Below are positions 1-7,330 of a stretch of DNA of 9,319 bases, one piece after another. The notes under the pieces are model-generated. The model made no database searches and was not told where the DNA came from. It saw only the letters and a list, made by a program, of their open reading frames with translations. Both the position numbers and the translations under genes were made by a program. Each line of letters starts with the position of its first letter. Position 1 is the stretch's first letter. This DNA comes from Frankiaceae bacterium (GTDB taxonomy: Bacteria > Actinomycetota > Actinomycetes > JAFAQI01). The stretch is taken from NCBI GenBank assembly GCA_030840615.1, contig JAVEEE010000454.1, positions 1 through 9,319 of the forward strand. Direction: 5' to 3'.

Positions 1-2
1 TC

Positions 3-536
3 GACGGGCTCGGCGAGGACGACGCCCGCCGGCCGAGCCTGCTCCCGGGCTGGTCGATCGGACACGTCCTCACGCACCTGGCCCGCAACGCCGACAGCGT
101 CGTACGACGCCTCGAGGGAGCGCTGGCCGGAGACGTGCGCGACCAGTACATCGGCGGTGAGGCCGGCCGGGCCAAGGACATCGACGCGGGAGCCGGGCGT
201 CCGCTGAGCGAGCTGGTGGCCGACGTTCGAGACACGTCCGCTGCTGTCGACGAGCTGTGCCGGCGCTTGCCCGCCGAAGCATGGGGTCGCATGACCCGCA
301 ACCTCTCCGGGGCGTTGCAACCGGCGTCGCATGTGGTCTTCGCGCGCTGGCGTGAGGTCGAGGTGCACCTCGTCGACCTGGGGGTCGGTTACGGCGTCGA
401 CAGCTGGCCTGATGATCTCGTGCGTGCCTGGCTGCCCGAGGTGCTGGCCGGGCTACCGGGACGAAGCGACCCGACCCGGCTGCTTGCGTGGGCCCTGGGT
501 CGAGCCGGCCCGCCAGAACTCGGTGACTGGGGATAG
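3..536 (+). CDS. Mycothiol-dependent maleylpyruvate isomerase-family enzyme, 5'-truncated
   Basis: This frame is open from the left edge to a TAG stop at 534-536, giving the last 177 residues; the start lies outside the window. The fragment begins with the N-terminal MDMPI/DinB-fold signature LPGWSIGHVLTHLARN (His of THLA at 75-77). It later has REVEVHLVDL, where a Glu (354-356) and a His (366-368) stand four residues apart. In the family, one early His plus an ExxxH pair bind the catalytic metal, so the metal site looks intact. Characterised members use mycothiol to isomerise maleylpyruvate in gentisate degradation, but many paralogues act on unknown substrates, and no ring-cleavage genes are visible here. 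About 40-60 residues are probably missing compared with family members of about 220-240 residues. It converges on mscR with 2 bases between the stops. Family assignment is confident; the substrate is not. Confidence 0.85.
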   Translation, partial: DGLGEDDARRPSLLPGWSIGHVLTHLARNADSVVRRLEGALAGDVRDQYIGGEAGRAKDIDAGAGRPLSELVADVRDTSAAVDELCRRLPAEAWGRMTRNLSGALQPASHVVFARWREVEVHLVDLGVGYGVDSWPDDLVRAWLPEVLAGLPGRSDPTRLLAWALGRAGPPELGDWG

Positions 537-538
537 GG

Positions 539-1624
539 CTAGAGGACGACCACAGAGCGCAGCACCTCGCCGGCGTGCATCTTCTCGAAAGCCTGCTCCA
601 CCTGGTCGATGCCGATCGTCTCGGTGACGAACTTCTCCAGCGGCAACCGTCCCTGCAGATGCAGGTCGACGAGCATCGGGAAGTCGCGACTCGGTAGGCA
701 GTCGCCGTACCACGACGACTTCAGCGATCCACCGCGGCCGAACACATCGAGGAGTGGCAGCTCGATCGTCACGTCCGGCCGGGGGACACCGACGAGCACG
801 ACGCGACCTGCGAGGTCGCGGGAGTAGAAGGCCTGCCGGTAGGTCTCGGGGTGGCCGACGGCGTCGATGACGACGTCGCTGCCGAATCCGCCAGTGAGGC
901 CCCTGACGCCTTCGACGACGTCGGTCGCTCGGGAGTTGAGGGTGTGGGTGGCACCGAACTGCTTGGCCCATTCCAGCTTGCGGTCGTCGACGTCGACCGC
1001 GATCACTGTGCGAGCGCCGGCCACGGCCGCGCCGAGGATTGCCGCGTCACCGACGCCGCCGCAGCCGATGACCGTGACCGTCTCGCCCCGCCGTACGGCT
1101 GCGGTGTTCAGAGCCGCTCCGAGGCCCGCCATGACGCCGCAGCCGAGCAGGCCGGCGACCTCGGGTTTGACCGACGGGTCGACCTTGGTGCACTGGCCCG
1201 CGGCGACGAGGGTCTTCTCGGCGAACGCGCCGATGCCGAGTGCGGCTGCGAGCGGAGTTCCGTCGGTCAGCGTCATCCGCTGCGTCGCGTTGTGTGTCGA
1301 GAAGCAGTACCACGGCTCACCCCGACTGCAGGCCCGGCAGCGGCCGCAGACGGCGCGCCAGTTGAGCACCACGAAGTCGTCGGCTGCGAGGTCGCGCACA
1401 TCCGGGCCTACCGACTCGACGACGCCGGCGGCCTCGTGTCCGAGCAGGAACGGGAAGTCGTCGTTGATGCCGCCTTCGCGGTAGTGCAGGTCGGTGTGGC
1501 AGACCCCGCACGCCTGCACGCGGACGAGTGCCTCGCCGGGCCCCGGCTCGGGCACCCGGATCGTCGTGACCTCGACCGGCGCGCCTTTGCTGCGCGCGAT
1601 GACGCCCCGCACGTCCTGAGCCAC
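539..1624 (-). CDS. mscR: S-(hydroxymethyl)mycothiol dehydrogenase (mycothiol-dependent formaldehyde dehydrogenase)
   Basis: A 361-residue zinc-dependent medium-chain dehydrogenase. It oxidises the spontaneous formaldehyde-mycothiol adduct to S-formylmycothiol with NAD+ in the cytosol. The protein matches, from memory, the actinobacterial enzyme almost end to end (VRGVI start, YREGGIND, GHEAAG, LNWRAVCG, LRSVV end). Visible sites: catalytic zinc ligands Cys42, His63/Glu64 and Cys162; structural zinc lobe Cys93, Cys96, Cys99 and Cys107; Rossmann glycines GCGGVG 187-192; and Asp211 after strand two, which fits NAD preference. The GTG start at 1624 is chosen because GAGAGGAG lies 5 bases upstream and because family members begin with this residue pattern. 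The frame stays open far upstream but carries only antisense of the next gene. In many actinobacteria a metallo-beta-lactamase-fold hydrolase follows mscR; here the downstream neighbour is a convergent gene, so mscR looks monocistronic. Confidence 0.93.
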   Translation of the reverse strand: MAQDVRGVIARSKGAPVEVTTIRVPEPGPGEALVRVQACGVCHTDLHYREGGINDDFPFLLGHEAAGVVESVGPDVRDLAADDFVVLNWRAVCGRCRACSRGEPWYCFSTHNATQRMTLTDGTPLAAALGIGAFAEKTLVAAGQCTKVDPSVKPEVAGLLGCGVMAGLGAALNTAAVRRGETVTVIGCGGVGDAAILGAAVAGARTVIAVDVDDRKLEWAKQFGATHTLNSRATDVVEGVRGLTGGFGSDVVIDAVGHPETYRQAFYSRDLAGRVVLVGVPRPDVTIELPLLDVFGRGGSLKSSWYGDCLPSRDFPMLVDLHLQGRLPLEKFVTETIGIDQVEQAFEKMHAGEVLRSVVVL

Positions 1625-1629
1625 GGCGT

Positions 1630-1637
1630 CTCCTCTC
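1630..1637 (-). promoter_or_regulatory. Ribosome binding site of mscR
   Basis: Read on the minus strand, GAGAGGAG stands 5 bases before the GTG at 1624. It is the strongest Shine-Dalgarno match in the 111 bp divergent spacer. It decides the mscR start over the many upstream in-frame alternatives. Confidence 0.8.
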
Positions 1638-1735
1638 GTTGTCGGACGCGGTCTTCCTATCGTGAGCGATCTGCCGAGAAACCGGTCGCCGCCCGGATAG
1701 CGTGTAAGGGAGAACGTAAGAAGGATGGGGGACCA

Positions 1736-3106
1736 GTGCGCGGGGGTGACCCGGCCCGTCGGCCGCAGCGATCCGGCGATGTGCCGTCGATGCTCGCCCG
1801 GTTGGGCGCCGGCGTCGGCGACCACCGCGAGCCGGTGGCAATCGCCGTCGCTGTCGTTGCCGCTGTTCTCGCCTTCAAGGGCTTGCGGTCCGCCACGCAC
1901 GGCGCCGCAGCGGTGGGGGCTGGGCTGCTGCTGGTGGCGCGGGCGGTGGCCATCGGCCGCCCACTGGTGCGGGCGCACCTGCTGGCCAGCCTCGGGCTCA
2001 TCGTGGCCGCCGGTCTCCTCAACACCGCCCATCACGCGAGCTCGGCATGGGCGGCGGCCATTGCGGCAGGCGCCATCGCCGGCTTCCCGCGACGGCCACC
2101 GCTGCCGGCCGATGCCGAGGATCGCCGCCACCTGTGGGAGCTGGTCAACCGCTCGGCCGGCGACACGTTGGCACCGTTTGCGCTTCGCTCGGACAAGACC
2201 TATGTCTTTACTGCCGACCGGTCGGCCGCGATGGCCTACCGCGTGCGTTTCGGCACGGCAATCGCGTCCGGCGACCCGGTGGGTGCACCGCAGTCGCGCG
2301 AGGCGGCACTCGATGCCTTCATCGCGCACGCCGATCAGAACGGTTGGCGCGCTGCGGTGCTCGGTGCGAGCGACCGCACGGTCGATCTCTGGCGCGCACG
2401 CGGGATGCGCGCACTCTCGATCGGGCGTGACGTCATCGTCGACGTCGCAAAGTTCAGTGTCGAAGGTCGTGCTTTTCGCAACTTGCGACAGGCCGTGCAG
2501 CGGACGCGCAATGCCGGTGTCACGACGCAGATCGTGCCGGAGAGAAGCCTGAGCCCGGAGCTTCGGGACGAGCTGAACGCCGTCATGCGGGCGACCGGCA
2601 AGGGTGAACAGTCGCGTGGCTTCGCGATGATCCTCGACCACGTGCTCGATGGCACGCATCCCGGAACGTTCATCGCCCTGGCCCGCGACCGGACCGGTCG
2701 CGTCGTCGCCTTCCAGCGATACGCGACAGCCGACGCCGGCCGCGAGCTCTCCCTCGATGTGCCGTGGCGCATCCCCGGCGCACCCAACGGCGTGGACGAG
2801 CGACTCATCGTCGACGTCGTCGCGTGGGCCTCCGAAGGTGGCCGCGCGACGTCGGTGTCGCTGGCGTTCGCGGCCTTCCCCGACCTCTTCTCGGCCACGG
2901 AACGCGGCATCTTGCAGCAGACCGCGTACCGCGCGGTGCGCACGCTCGACCGGTTCATCAAGCTCGAGTCGCTGTACCGGTTCGTGCGCAAGTTTCACTC
3001 TTTCGGGCCGCAGCGCTACGTCGTCCTGCGACCCCTACAGGTTGTCTGGGTCGCGCTGGCCGCGCTGACGCTGGAGTTCGGTTCGGTCGCCAAGCGCCAG
3101 CGCTGA
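1736..3106 (+). CDS. DUF2156 / phosphatidylglycerol lysyltransferase-type membrane protein
   Basis: A 456-residue protein if the GTG at 1736 is the start. Residues about 32-118 hold two to four hydrophobic helices, and the rest is a soluble GNAT-like DUF2156 domain. Signatures of the lysyl-PG synthase catalytic domain are SGDPVG (178-183), RNLRQAVQRTRNAGV (248-262), NGVDERL (351-357), FPDLF (381-385) and LYRFVRKFHSFGPQRY (413-428). A hydrophobic stretch near 429-447 may touch the membrane. In MprF/LysX-like proteins this domain transfers an aminoacyl group from aminoacyl-tRNA to a membrane lipid, reducing negative surface charge. This copy is about half the length of MprF, with no large flippase domain and no lysyl-tRNA synthetase domain, so the donor and acceptor are unknown. 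The start is uncertain: GTG 1781 and ATG 1790 are in frame, but GGGGGA just before 1736 favours the first. Transcribed divergently from mscR. Confidence 0.82.
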   Translation: MRGGDPARRPQRSGDVPSMLARLGAGVGDHREPVAIAVAVVAAVLAFKGLRSATHGAAAVGAGLLLVARAVAIGRPLVRAHLLASLGLIVAAGLLNTAHHASSAWAAAIAAGAIAGFPRRPPLPADAEDRRHLWELVNRSAGDTLAPFALRSDKTYVFTADRSAAMAYRVRFGTAIASGDPVGAPQSREAALDAFIAHADQNGWRAAVLGASDRTVDLWRARGMRALSIGRDVIVDVAKFSVEGRAFRNLRQAVQRTRNAGVTTQIVPERSLSPELRDELNAVMRATGKGEQSRGFAMILDHVLDGTHPGTFIALARDRTGRVVAFQRYATADAGRELSLDVPWRIPGAPNGVDERLIVDVVAWASEGGRATSVSLAFAAFPDLFSATERGILQQTAYRAVRTLDRFIKLESLYRFVRKFHSFGPQRYVVLRPLQVVWVALAALTLEFGSVAKRQR

Positions 3107-3212
3107 TCACCCACATGGGGCGTTTGACCGAATTGCAGACGGCCAGTCAGGTGATTTCTTCTCGAAGCCGGGTCATGACGGGCCATCCCTTCTACAGTCC
3201 GGCCATCGGTGC

Positions 3213-3231
3213 GAATCCGGCCCACGGATTC
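3213..3231. repeat. Perfect 7-bp inverted repeat upstream of the giant surface-protein gene
   Basis: GAATCCG (3213-3219) and CGGATTC (3225-3231) are exact inverted copies around a 5-base spacer. The element ends 21 bases before the ATG at 3253 and just before the ribosome binding site GGGGAG at 3243-3248. It could be an operator dyad or a 5'-UTR hairpin. The rest of the 146 bp spacer holds a loose -10-like TACAGT at 3193-3198 with no convincing -35. Confidence 0.45.
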
Positions 3232-3252
3232 TGACGCCGGACGGGGAGAACG

Positions 3253-6200
3253 ATGTCTGGCAAGCGCCGGAGACGGTCACGCACGGGGCTGCGTTTCGCA
3301 ATGTTGACCTGGATGTTCTCCACATCCGCCGTCACGTTGACCCTGCTCCCGGCTCACGACGCCGTCGCCGCCGGCTTCTCGGTGACCCCCATGTCGAGCG
3401 GGAGCGTTACGGCGTCCGACCTCGCCGCCGCTCTTGCCGGTTCGGGCGTGACCATCTCCAACGCGACCGTCACGGGATCGGCCGACGGGATCGGGTCCTT
3501 CAGCGGCGGCACAGACGTCATCGGCATCGACAGTGGAGTTGCCCTGAGCACGGGCTTTCTGGGCACGCCGAACGAGACGTGCACGAGCAACAGCCTGCTC
3601 GGCCCGAACGACGTGTCGAACGCGAGCTGCAGCAACGACACACCCGGCGACGCCGACCTCGACGCTCTGGTGCCCACCGCCACCCTGACGGCGGACGCCG
3701 CCGTCATCGAGTTCGACGTGGTGCCGGAGACGAGCAAGCTCGTCTTCAACTACGTGTTCGGGTCCGAGGAATACAACGAGTTCGTCAACACCGACTTCAA
3801 CGACGTGTTCGGACTGTTCGTCAACGGTCAGAACTGTGCCGTCGTACCCGGGACGTCGACCCCCGTTGCCGTGAACAACGTCAACGGCGGAAATCCGATC
3901 GGGACGGGCGCGTCCAACTCCGAGTTCTTCCGTGACAACGACCCCGCGGACTTCTCGGGGTCGGCGCCGTACGACACGCAGCTCGACGGCCTCACCACGC
4001 AACTCGAATGCTCGGCGTCCGTGGAGCCGGGGACGACCAACCACGTGAAGCTCGGCATCCAGGACGTCGGCGACACGTCGTACGACTCCGTGGTGCTCAT
4101 CAAGGCCGGCAGTTTCGTGAGTGGCGGGGCTGACACTGCCATGAACGTCTCCCTCGACAACGCGGTCGAGACGGTGCAGTACTCCGATCCGGTCGACGTC
4201 ACCGCACACCTGTCGTCCGGCACCGACCCGGTCGTGGGGCAGTCGGTCACGCTGACAATGGGTTCCGACGTCGAGACTGCGGCCACGGACGCGAACGGCG
4301 ACGCCCACGCGACTCTCCGCGCGCTTGTCGATCCGGGGGAGCGCAGCATCTCCGCGTCGTTTGCCGGCACACCCGCTTACCTGTCGAGTCAGGGCGCGAC
4401 CAGCATTCAGGTCCTGACCGAGGACTGCGTGCTCACCTACGCGGGCGACACGACCCATACCGTCGGCACGCCGACCCCCGTCGCCGCGCAGTTCGGCGAG
4501 CCGACCGAAGACCTGTCCGTGGGCTCCCTCACGGGTCACACGGTGAGCTTCGATGCCGTCGACCAGGACGCCAACCACGTGGCCGGCACCGCTGACACGG
4601 ACAGCACCGGTCTCGCCGCCACGACGCTGAGTCTGCCGTTGGGCAACTGGCAGGTGTCCGCAGTCTTCGACGGTGACACCGACTACTCCAGCTGCGACTC
4701 GAACCCTGCTGACGTGAGCGTCATCGCGCCGGTGCCTTCTTTCTTGCAGCTGGACGCGCCCGGGTCCGTGCAGTACTCCGACCCGCTCGGCGTCTCGGCG
4801 ACCCTGTTCGCGGACGGTGCGATCCCCGGCGAGCCGGTGACGTTCTCGCTCGGTGGCGCGACGACCACCGCGGTCACGAACGGCCTCGGCGCGGTCGGCG
4901 CAACTCTGCCTGTCGTGGTCCCGTCGGGCACCGGCACGGTCGAAGCGACGTTTGCTGCGGCGGACGGCTATCTGGGGTCGGCCGACTCTGCTCCGGTGAC
5001 GGTTACGCCGGAGGACTGCACCCTGACCTACAACGGGGCAACCGACGGCGTCGAGGGAGACGGTGTCGTGCTCGCAGCCGGCATGGGCGAACTCGACGCG
5101 TCGCTCGGCGACCGTTCGGGCAAGACGGTGTCCTTCAGCCTCGACGACGGCGTGACGCAGCAGACCGTCAATGCGGTGACGGACGGCACCGGTCTCGCGC
5201 AGACCAGCGCGCCGCTCGGTGCCGGAACGTGGCAGGTGACGCCCGCGTTCGCAGGCGACTCCTACTACTCCGCGTGCGCCGGGTCCGCCGCCACGATCGA
5301 CGTCGTGCCGCTCGCGACCGGTCCGACAGCGACGGCGGCGACCATCGGGTCGGTACCGGACTCCGTGCAGTACTCAGACCCGTTCACGGCGTCCTTCCGG
5401 CTGGTCACGGTGGGGACGGCCCCGGCCCCGAGCGCTGCCGACTCGTCTACGGCGCGCCGGGCCGCACGACCTGCAGTCGCCGGTGTCGGTCTGGGCGGCG
5501 CTCGGGTCGTGGTGACACTCGGATCGGCAAGTGCGACGGCGACGACCGACAGCTCGGGAAGCGCCACGGTCACCCTTCCGGTGAAGGACCCGTCGGGCAC
5601 CGAGAAGCTGCGCATTCATTTCGCCGGCGACAGCAACTACGCCGGCTCGACGGACACCCGCTCGATCGACGTGACCCGGGAGGACACGACGATCGCCTAC
5701 ACCGGGCCCGCATCGGTGACAGCGGGCAAGCCGGTGACGTTGTCGGCGAGGCTCGCCGAGCTGGACAGCTCGGTGGGTGACCTTTCCGGCCGGACGATTC
5801 ACTTCGCCGTGACACGTGGCTCGCACAGCCGGTCGCTGGCCGCCGTCACCAACGGCAGCGGGCGCGCGTCGGCGACGATGACTCCGGATGCAGGCTCCTG
5901 GTCGGTTCGCCCGGCGTTCAACGGCGACAAGTGGTACCGCGGGGTGACGGCAGCGGCGAGCGTCCTGTCCGTCGTTCCACAGGTCGGATCCTTCGGTCCG
6001 CAACACCACAACCCGGCGCCGCCGCCACCCAGCAGCCCGACACCGGGAACCACACCGGCACCGTCCGCCGGCAGCGGCAGCGGCACCGTCGCGGGAGGCA
6101 ACCACGACGGCTCGCACGTGCTCGGCCGGAAGGTGACGCGCTCTCCGACGCCGGCTCCGGAGCCGGGCGGGGAGTCGGCCTCCGGCACGGGCGAGGAGCC

Positions 6201-7239
6201 GGCCTCCGGCGCGGGTGAGGGTAGCGGCGAGACGAAGCCGGAGTTCAACCAGCCGGCCTTCGTCCTCAGCATCCCCGACGTCCATCAGATCAGCCTGGGC
6301 TCGACCGCGATCCTGGTGAACGGGCTGCTCGCGCTGCTGATGGTGATGTTGATCGCCTTCCCCGCAGAGCTGTTCAACGGGACGTTGAAGGAGAACTACG
6401 AGGAGGTGCGCGGCTGGTTCGGCCCGATCACGCGACTTCTGCATCGCCTCGAGTCGGGACCGCTGACCAACTCGATCTTCGGCCGTGCGCTCGGTGGTGT
6501 GGTGTTCGTCATGGCGACCGGTGTCGTCTACGCGTTCGTCGAGCCCGGGTTCGGTTTGCATCGCGAGTCCTTGCAGCTCGTCCTCGCGCTCACGCTGGGG
6601 CTCGTCGTCATCACGCTGCTGGCCAACGAGAGCGCTTTGCTGTTCGGTCGTCTGCGCTACGGCGAACGCGGCCGGCTGCGGTTACGTCCCGGCGCGCTGC
6701 TCGTTGCCCTCGGCTGTGTGCTGCTGTCTCGTGCCGCGCACTTCGAACCGGGTTACGTCTACGGCCTGGTGGCCGGGTTCACGTTCAGCCGCGAGCTCCC
6801 GCGCCGGCAGGACGGGCGGGTCGTCCTCGCCTGGGCGAGCTGGCTGCTGGTGCTCGGCGTCAGTGGGTGGTTGTTGCTGGCGCCCGTCAAGGGCTGGGCA
6901 GTGCACCACGAGGCCAACTTCTGGGCGCCGATCGTCGAGGAGCTGACCGCGGCGGTGGTCGTCGAGTCACTCACGATCCTGATCCTCGCGATGGTGCCGC
7001 TCAGCTTCCTCGAGGGAGAGCGCCTGTGGCGGGCGCAGAAGCTGACCTGGGCTCTGATCTACGGCACGGCGTTGTTCGCCTTCCTCCACGTTGTCGTCCA
7101 CCCGGAGTTCGGGGCGAGGAAGACCGAGCTGCCGCTCTACACCTGGCTGGGGTTCTTCGTCGGCTTCTGCCTGCTGTCCGTGTCGTTCTGGGGTTACTTC
7201 CGCTTCCGACATCACGAGCATCACCCCGCGACGCCCTGA
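3253..7239 (+). CDS. Giant surface protein: choice-of-anchor L domain, Ig-like repeats, polytopic membrane domain
   Basis: A 1328-residue exported protein. The start is ATG 3253: GGGGAG lies 4 bases upstream, and it supplies the basic n-region (RRRRSR 5-10) of a signal peptide whose likely cleavage is near AVA 37-39. Residues about 45-290 form a choice-of-anchor L domain with VFGSEEYNEFVN 168-179, DFNDVFG 181-187, EFFRDND 224-230, DVGDTSYDS 271-279 and a closing AGSF 285-288. Residues about 296-915 are six Ig-like beta-sandwiches arranged as three two-domain units. Residues about 917-996 are a Pro/Gly/Ser/Thr-rich stalk. Residues about 1017-1318 contain about nine hydrophobic helices (near 1017-1037, 1077-1096, 1107-1128, 1143-1160, 1167-1182, 1190-1212, 1229-1252, 1264-1283, 1296-1318) and a short His-rich tail. 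The likely topology is an extracellular rod anchored by the polytopic domain. No LPXTG signal is present. The function is unknown; adhesion or envelope sensing are guesses. Confidence 0.9.
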   Translation: MSGKRRRRSRTGLRFAMLTWMFSTSAVTLTLLPAHDAVAAGFSVTPMSSGSVTASDLAAALAGSGVTISNATVTGSADGIGSFSGGTDVIGIDSGVALSTGFLGTPNETCTSNSLLGPNDVSNASCSNDTPGDADLDALVPTATLTADAAVIEFDVVPETSKLVFNYVFGSEEYNEFVNTDFNDVFGLFVNGQNCAVVPGTSTPVAVNNVNGGNPIGTGASNSEFFRDNDPADFSGSAPYDTQLDGLTTQLECSASVEPGTTNHVKLGIQDVGDTSYDSVVLIKAGSFVSGGADTAMNVSLDNAVETVQYSDPVDVTAHLSSGTDPVVGQSVTLTMGSDVETAATDANGDAHATLRALVDPGERSISASFAGTPAYLSSQGATSIQVLTEDCVLTYAGDTTHTVGTPTPVAAQFGEPTEDLSVGSLTGHTVSFDAVDQDANHVAGTADTDSTGLAATTLSLPLGNWQVSAVFDGDTDYSSCDSNPADVSVIAPVPSFLQLDAPGSVQYSDPLGVSATLFADGAIPGEPVTFSLGGATTTAVTNGLGAVGATLPVVVPSGTGTVEATFAAADGYLGSADSAPVTVTPEDCTLTYNGATDGVEGDGVVLAAGMGELDASLGDRSGKTVSFSLDDGVTQQTVNAVTDGTGLAQTSAPLGAGTWQVTPAFAGDSYYSACAGSAATIDVVPLATGPTATAATIGSVPDSVQYSDPFTASFRLVTVGTAPAPSAADSSTARRAARPAVAGVGLGGARVVVTLGSASATATTDSSGSATVTLPVKDPSGTEKLRIHFAGDSNYAGSTDTRSIDVTREDTTIAYTGPASVTAGKPVTLSARLAELDSSVGDLSGRTIHFAVTRGSHSRSLAAVTNGSGRASATMTPDAGSWSVRPAFNGDKWYRGVTAAASVLSVVPQVGSFGPQHHNPAPPPPSSPTPGTTPAPSAGSGSGTVAGGNHDGSHVLGRKVTRSPTPAPEPGGESASGTGEEPASGAGEGSGETKPEFNQPAFVLSIPDVHQISLGSTAILVNGLLALLMVMLIAFPAELFNGTLKENYEEVRGWFGPITRLLHRLESGPLTNSIFGRALGGVVFVMATGVVYAFVEPGFGLHRESLQLVLALTLGLVVITLLANESALLFGRLRYGERGRLRLRPGALLVALGCVLLSRAAHFEPGYVYGLVAGFTFSRELPRRQDGRVVLAWASWLLVLGVSGWLLLAPVKGWAVHHEANFWAPIVEELTAAVVVESLTILILAMVPLSFLEGERLWRAQKLTWALIYGTALFAFLHVVVHPEFGARKTELPLYTWLGFFVGFCLLSVSFWGYFRFRHHEHHPATP
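4141..5985 (+). repeat. Three tandem two-domain Ig-like units encoded in the surface protein
   Basis: Each unit opens with VQYSDP (residues 308, 506 and 705, codons at 4174, 4768 and 5365), giving periods of 198 and 199 residues. A second sub-domain opens with an ED motif (EDC 390, EDC 587, EDT 810). Sub-domain A resembles bacterial Ig-like repeats that end in a GDS/GT-Y-like motif. Sub-domain B contains W-x-V and FxGD-x-x-Y. In units 1 and 2 sub-domain B carries a probable disulfide pair (Cys392/Cys481 and Cys589/Cys675); in unit 3 both positions are replaced (Thr812, Val898). Unit 3 also carries an inserted Ala/Arg/Ser-rich loop near residues 722-749. The pattern implies duplication of a two-domain module followed by divergence. 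Confidence 0.85.
6176..6220 (+). repeat. Short direct repeat in the linker coding region
   Basis: Two near-identical 21-base copies (6176-6196 and 6200-6220) of the form CGGCCTCCGGC-CGGG-GAGG start 24 bases, or eight codons, apart. They encode the repeated ASGxGE segment of the acidic Gly/Ser-rich stalk before the membrane domain. This looks like in-frame slippage of a flexible linker and could vary in length between strains. Confidence 0.6.
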
Positions 7240-7252
7240 CACTGACAATGCG

Positions 7253-7324
7253 TGCCCCCGGAAGGATTCGAACCTTCGCACACGGTTTAGGAAACCGACG
7301 CTCTATCCCCTGAGCTACGGGGGC
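7253..7324 (-). tRNA. tRNA-Arg (anticodon CCT)
   Basis: On the minus strand the sequence folds as a 72-nt cloverleaf. The acceptor stem GCCCCCG pairs with CGGGGGC. The D arm is GCTC/GAGC with an 8-base loop, the anticodon loop is TTCCTAA, and the T arm is GAAGG/CCTTC around TTCGAAT. The discriminator is A. Anticodon CCT (7289-7291 on the plus strand) reads AGG, which is arginine. The outermost anticodon-stem pair appears to be a U-U mismatch. CCA is not encoded. The gene ends 13 bases from the stop of the convergent surface-protein gene, so readthrough into antisense is possible. No duplicated tRNA 3' end or integrase is seen, so there is no sign of its use as an attachment site. Confidence 0.95.
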
Positions 7325-7330
7325 GGGGAC

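Noticed and set aside
851..1735. In-frame upstream extension of the DUF2156 gene from an ATG at 851
   Set aside because: It runs opposite to mscR, whose protein is strongly conserved, and the extension encodes no recognisable domain. A plausible start with a ribosome binding site exists at 1736.
539..2998. A very long (819-codon) minus-strand open frame
   Set aside because: Only its last 361 codons are mscR. The rest is the antisense of the DUF2156 gene, low in complexity, and is explained by high GC content lacking stop codons.
3124..3157. TTGACC at 3124 as the -35 of the surface-protein promoter
   Set aside because: The only -10-like sequence downstream at an acceptable distance is poor, since TGATTT at 3152 would need a 22-base spacer.
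3277..4578. 433-codon minus-strand open frame
   Set aside because: It is Arg/Val/Gly-rich antisense sequence within the well-supported choice-of-anchor L gene, without any recognisable motif.
4141..5985. Possible CRISPR or DNA-level tandem array because of periodic sequence
   Set aside because: The period is about 594-597 bases and follows the protein domains. It is a coding repeat with diverged nucleotides, not a short-repeat array.
5374..6561. 395-codon minus-strand open frame
   Set aside because: It is Arg-rich shadow sequence opposite the Ig-like repeats and linker; no family features are visible.
7253..7324. tRNA-Arg as the attachment site of an integrated element
   Set aside because: No integrase gene or repeat of the tRNA 3' end is found in the window, and the flanking genes look like ordinary chromosomal genes.
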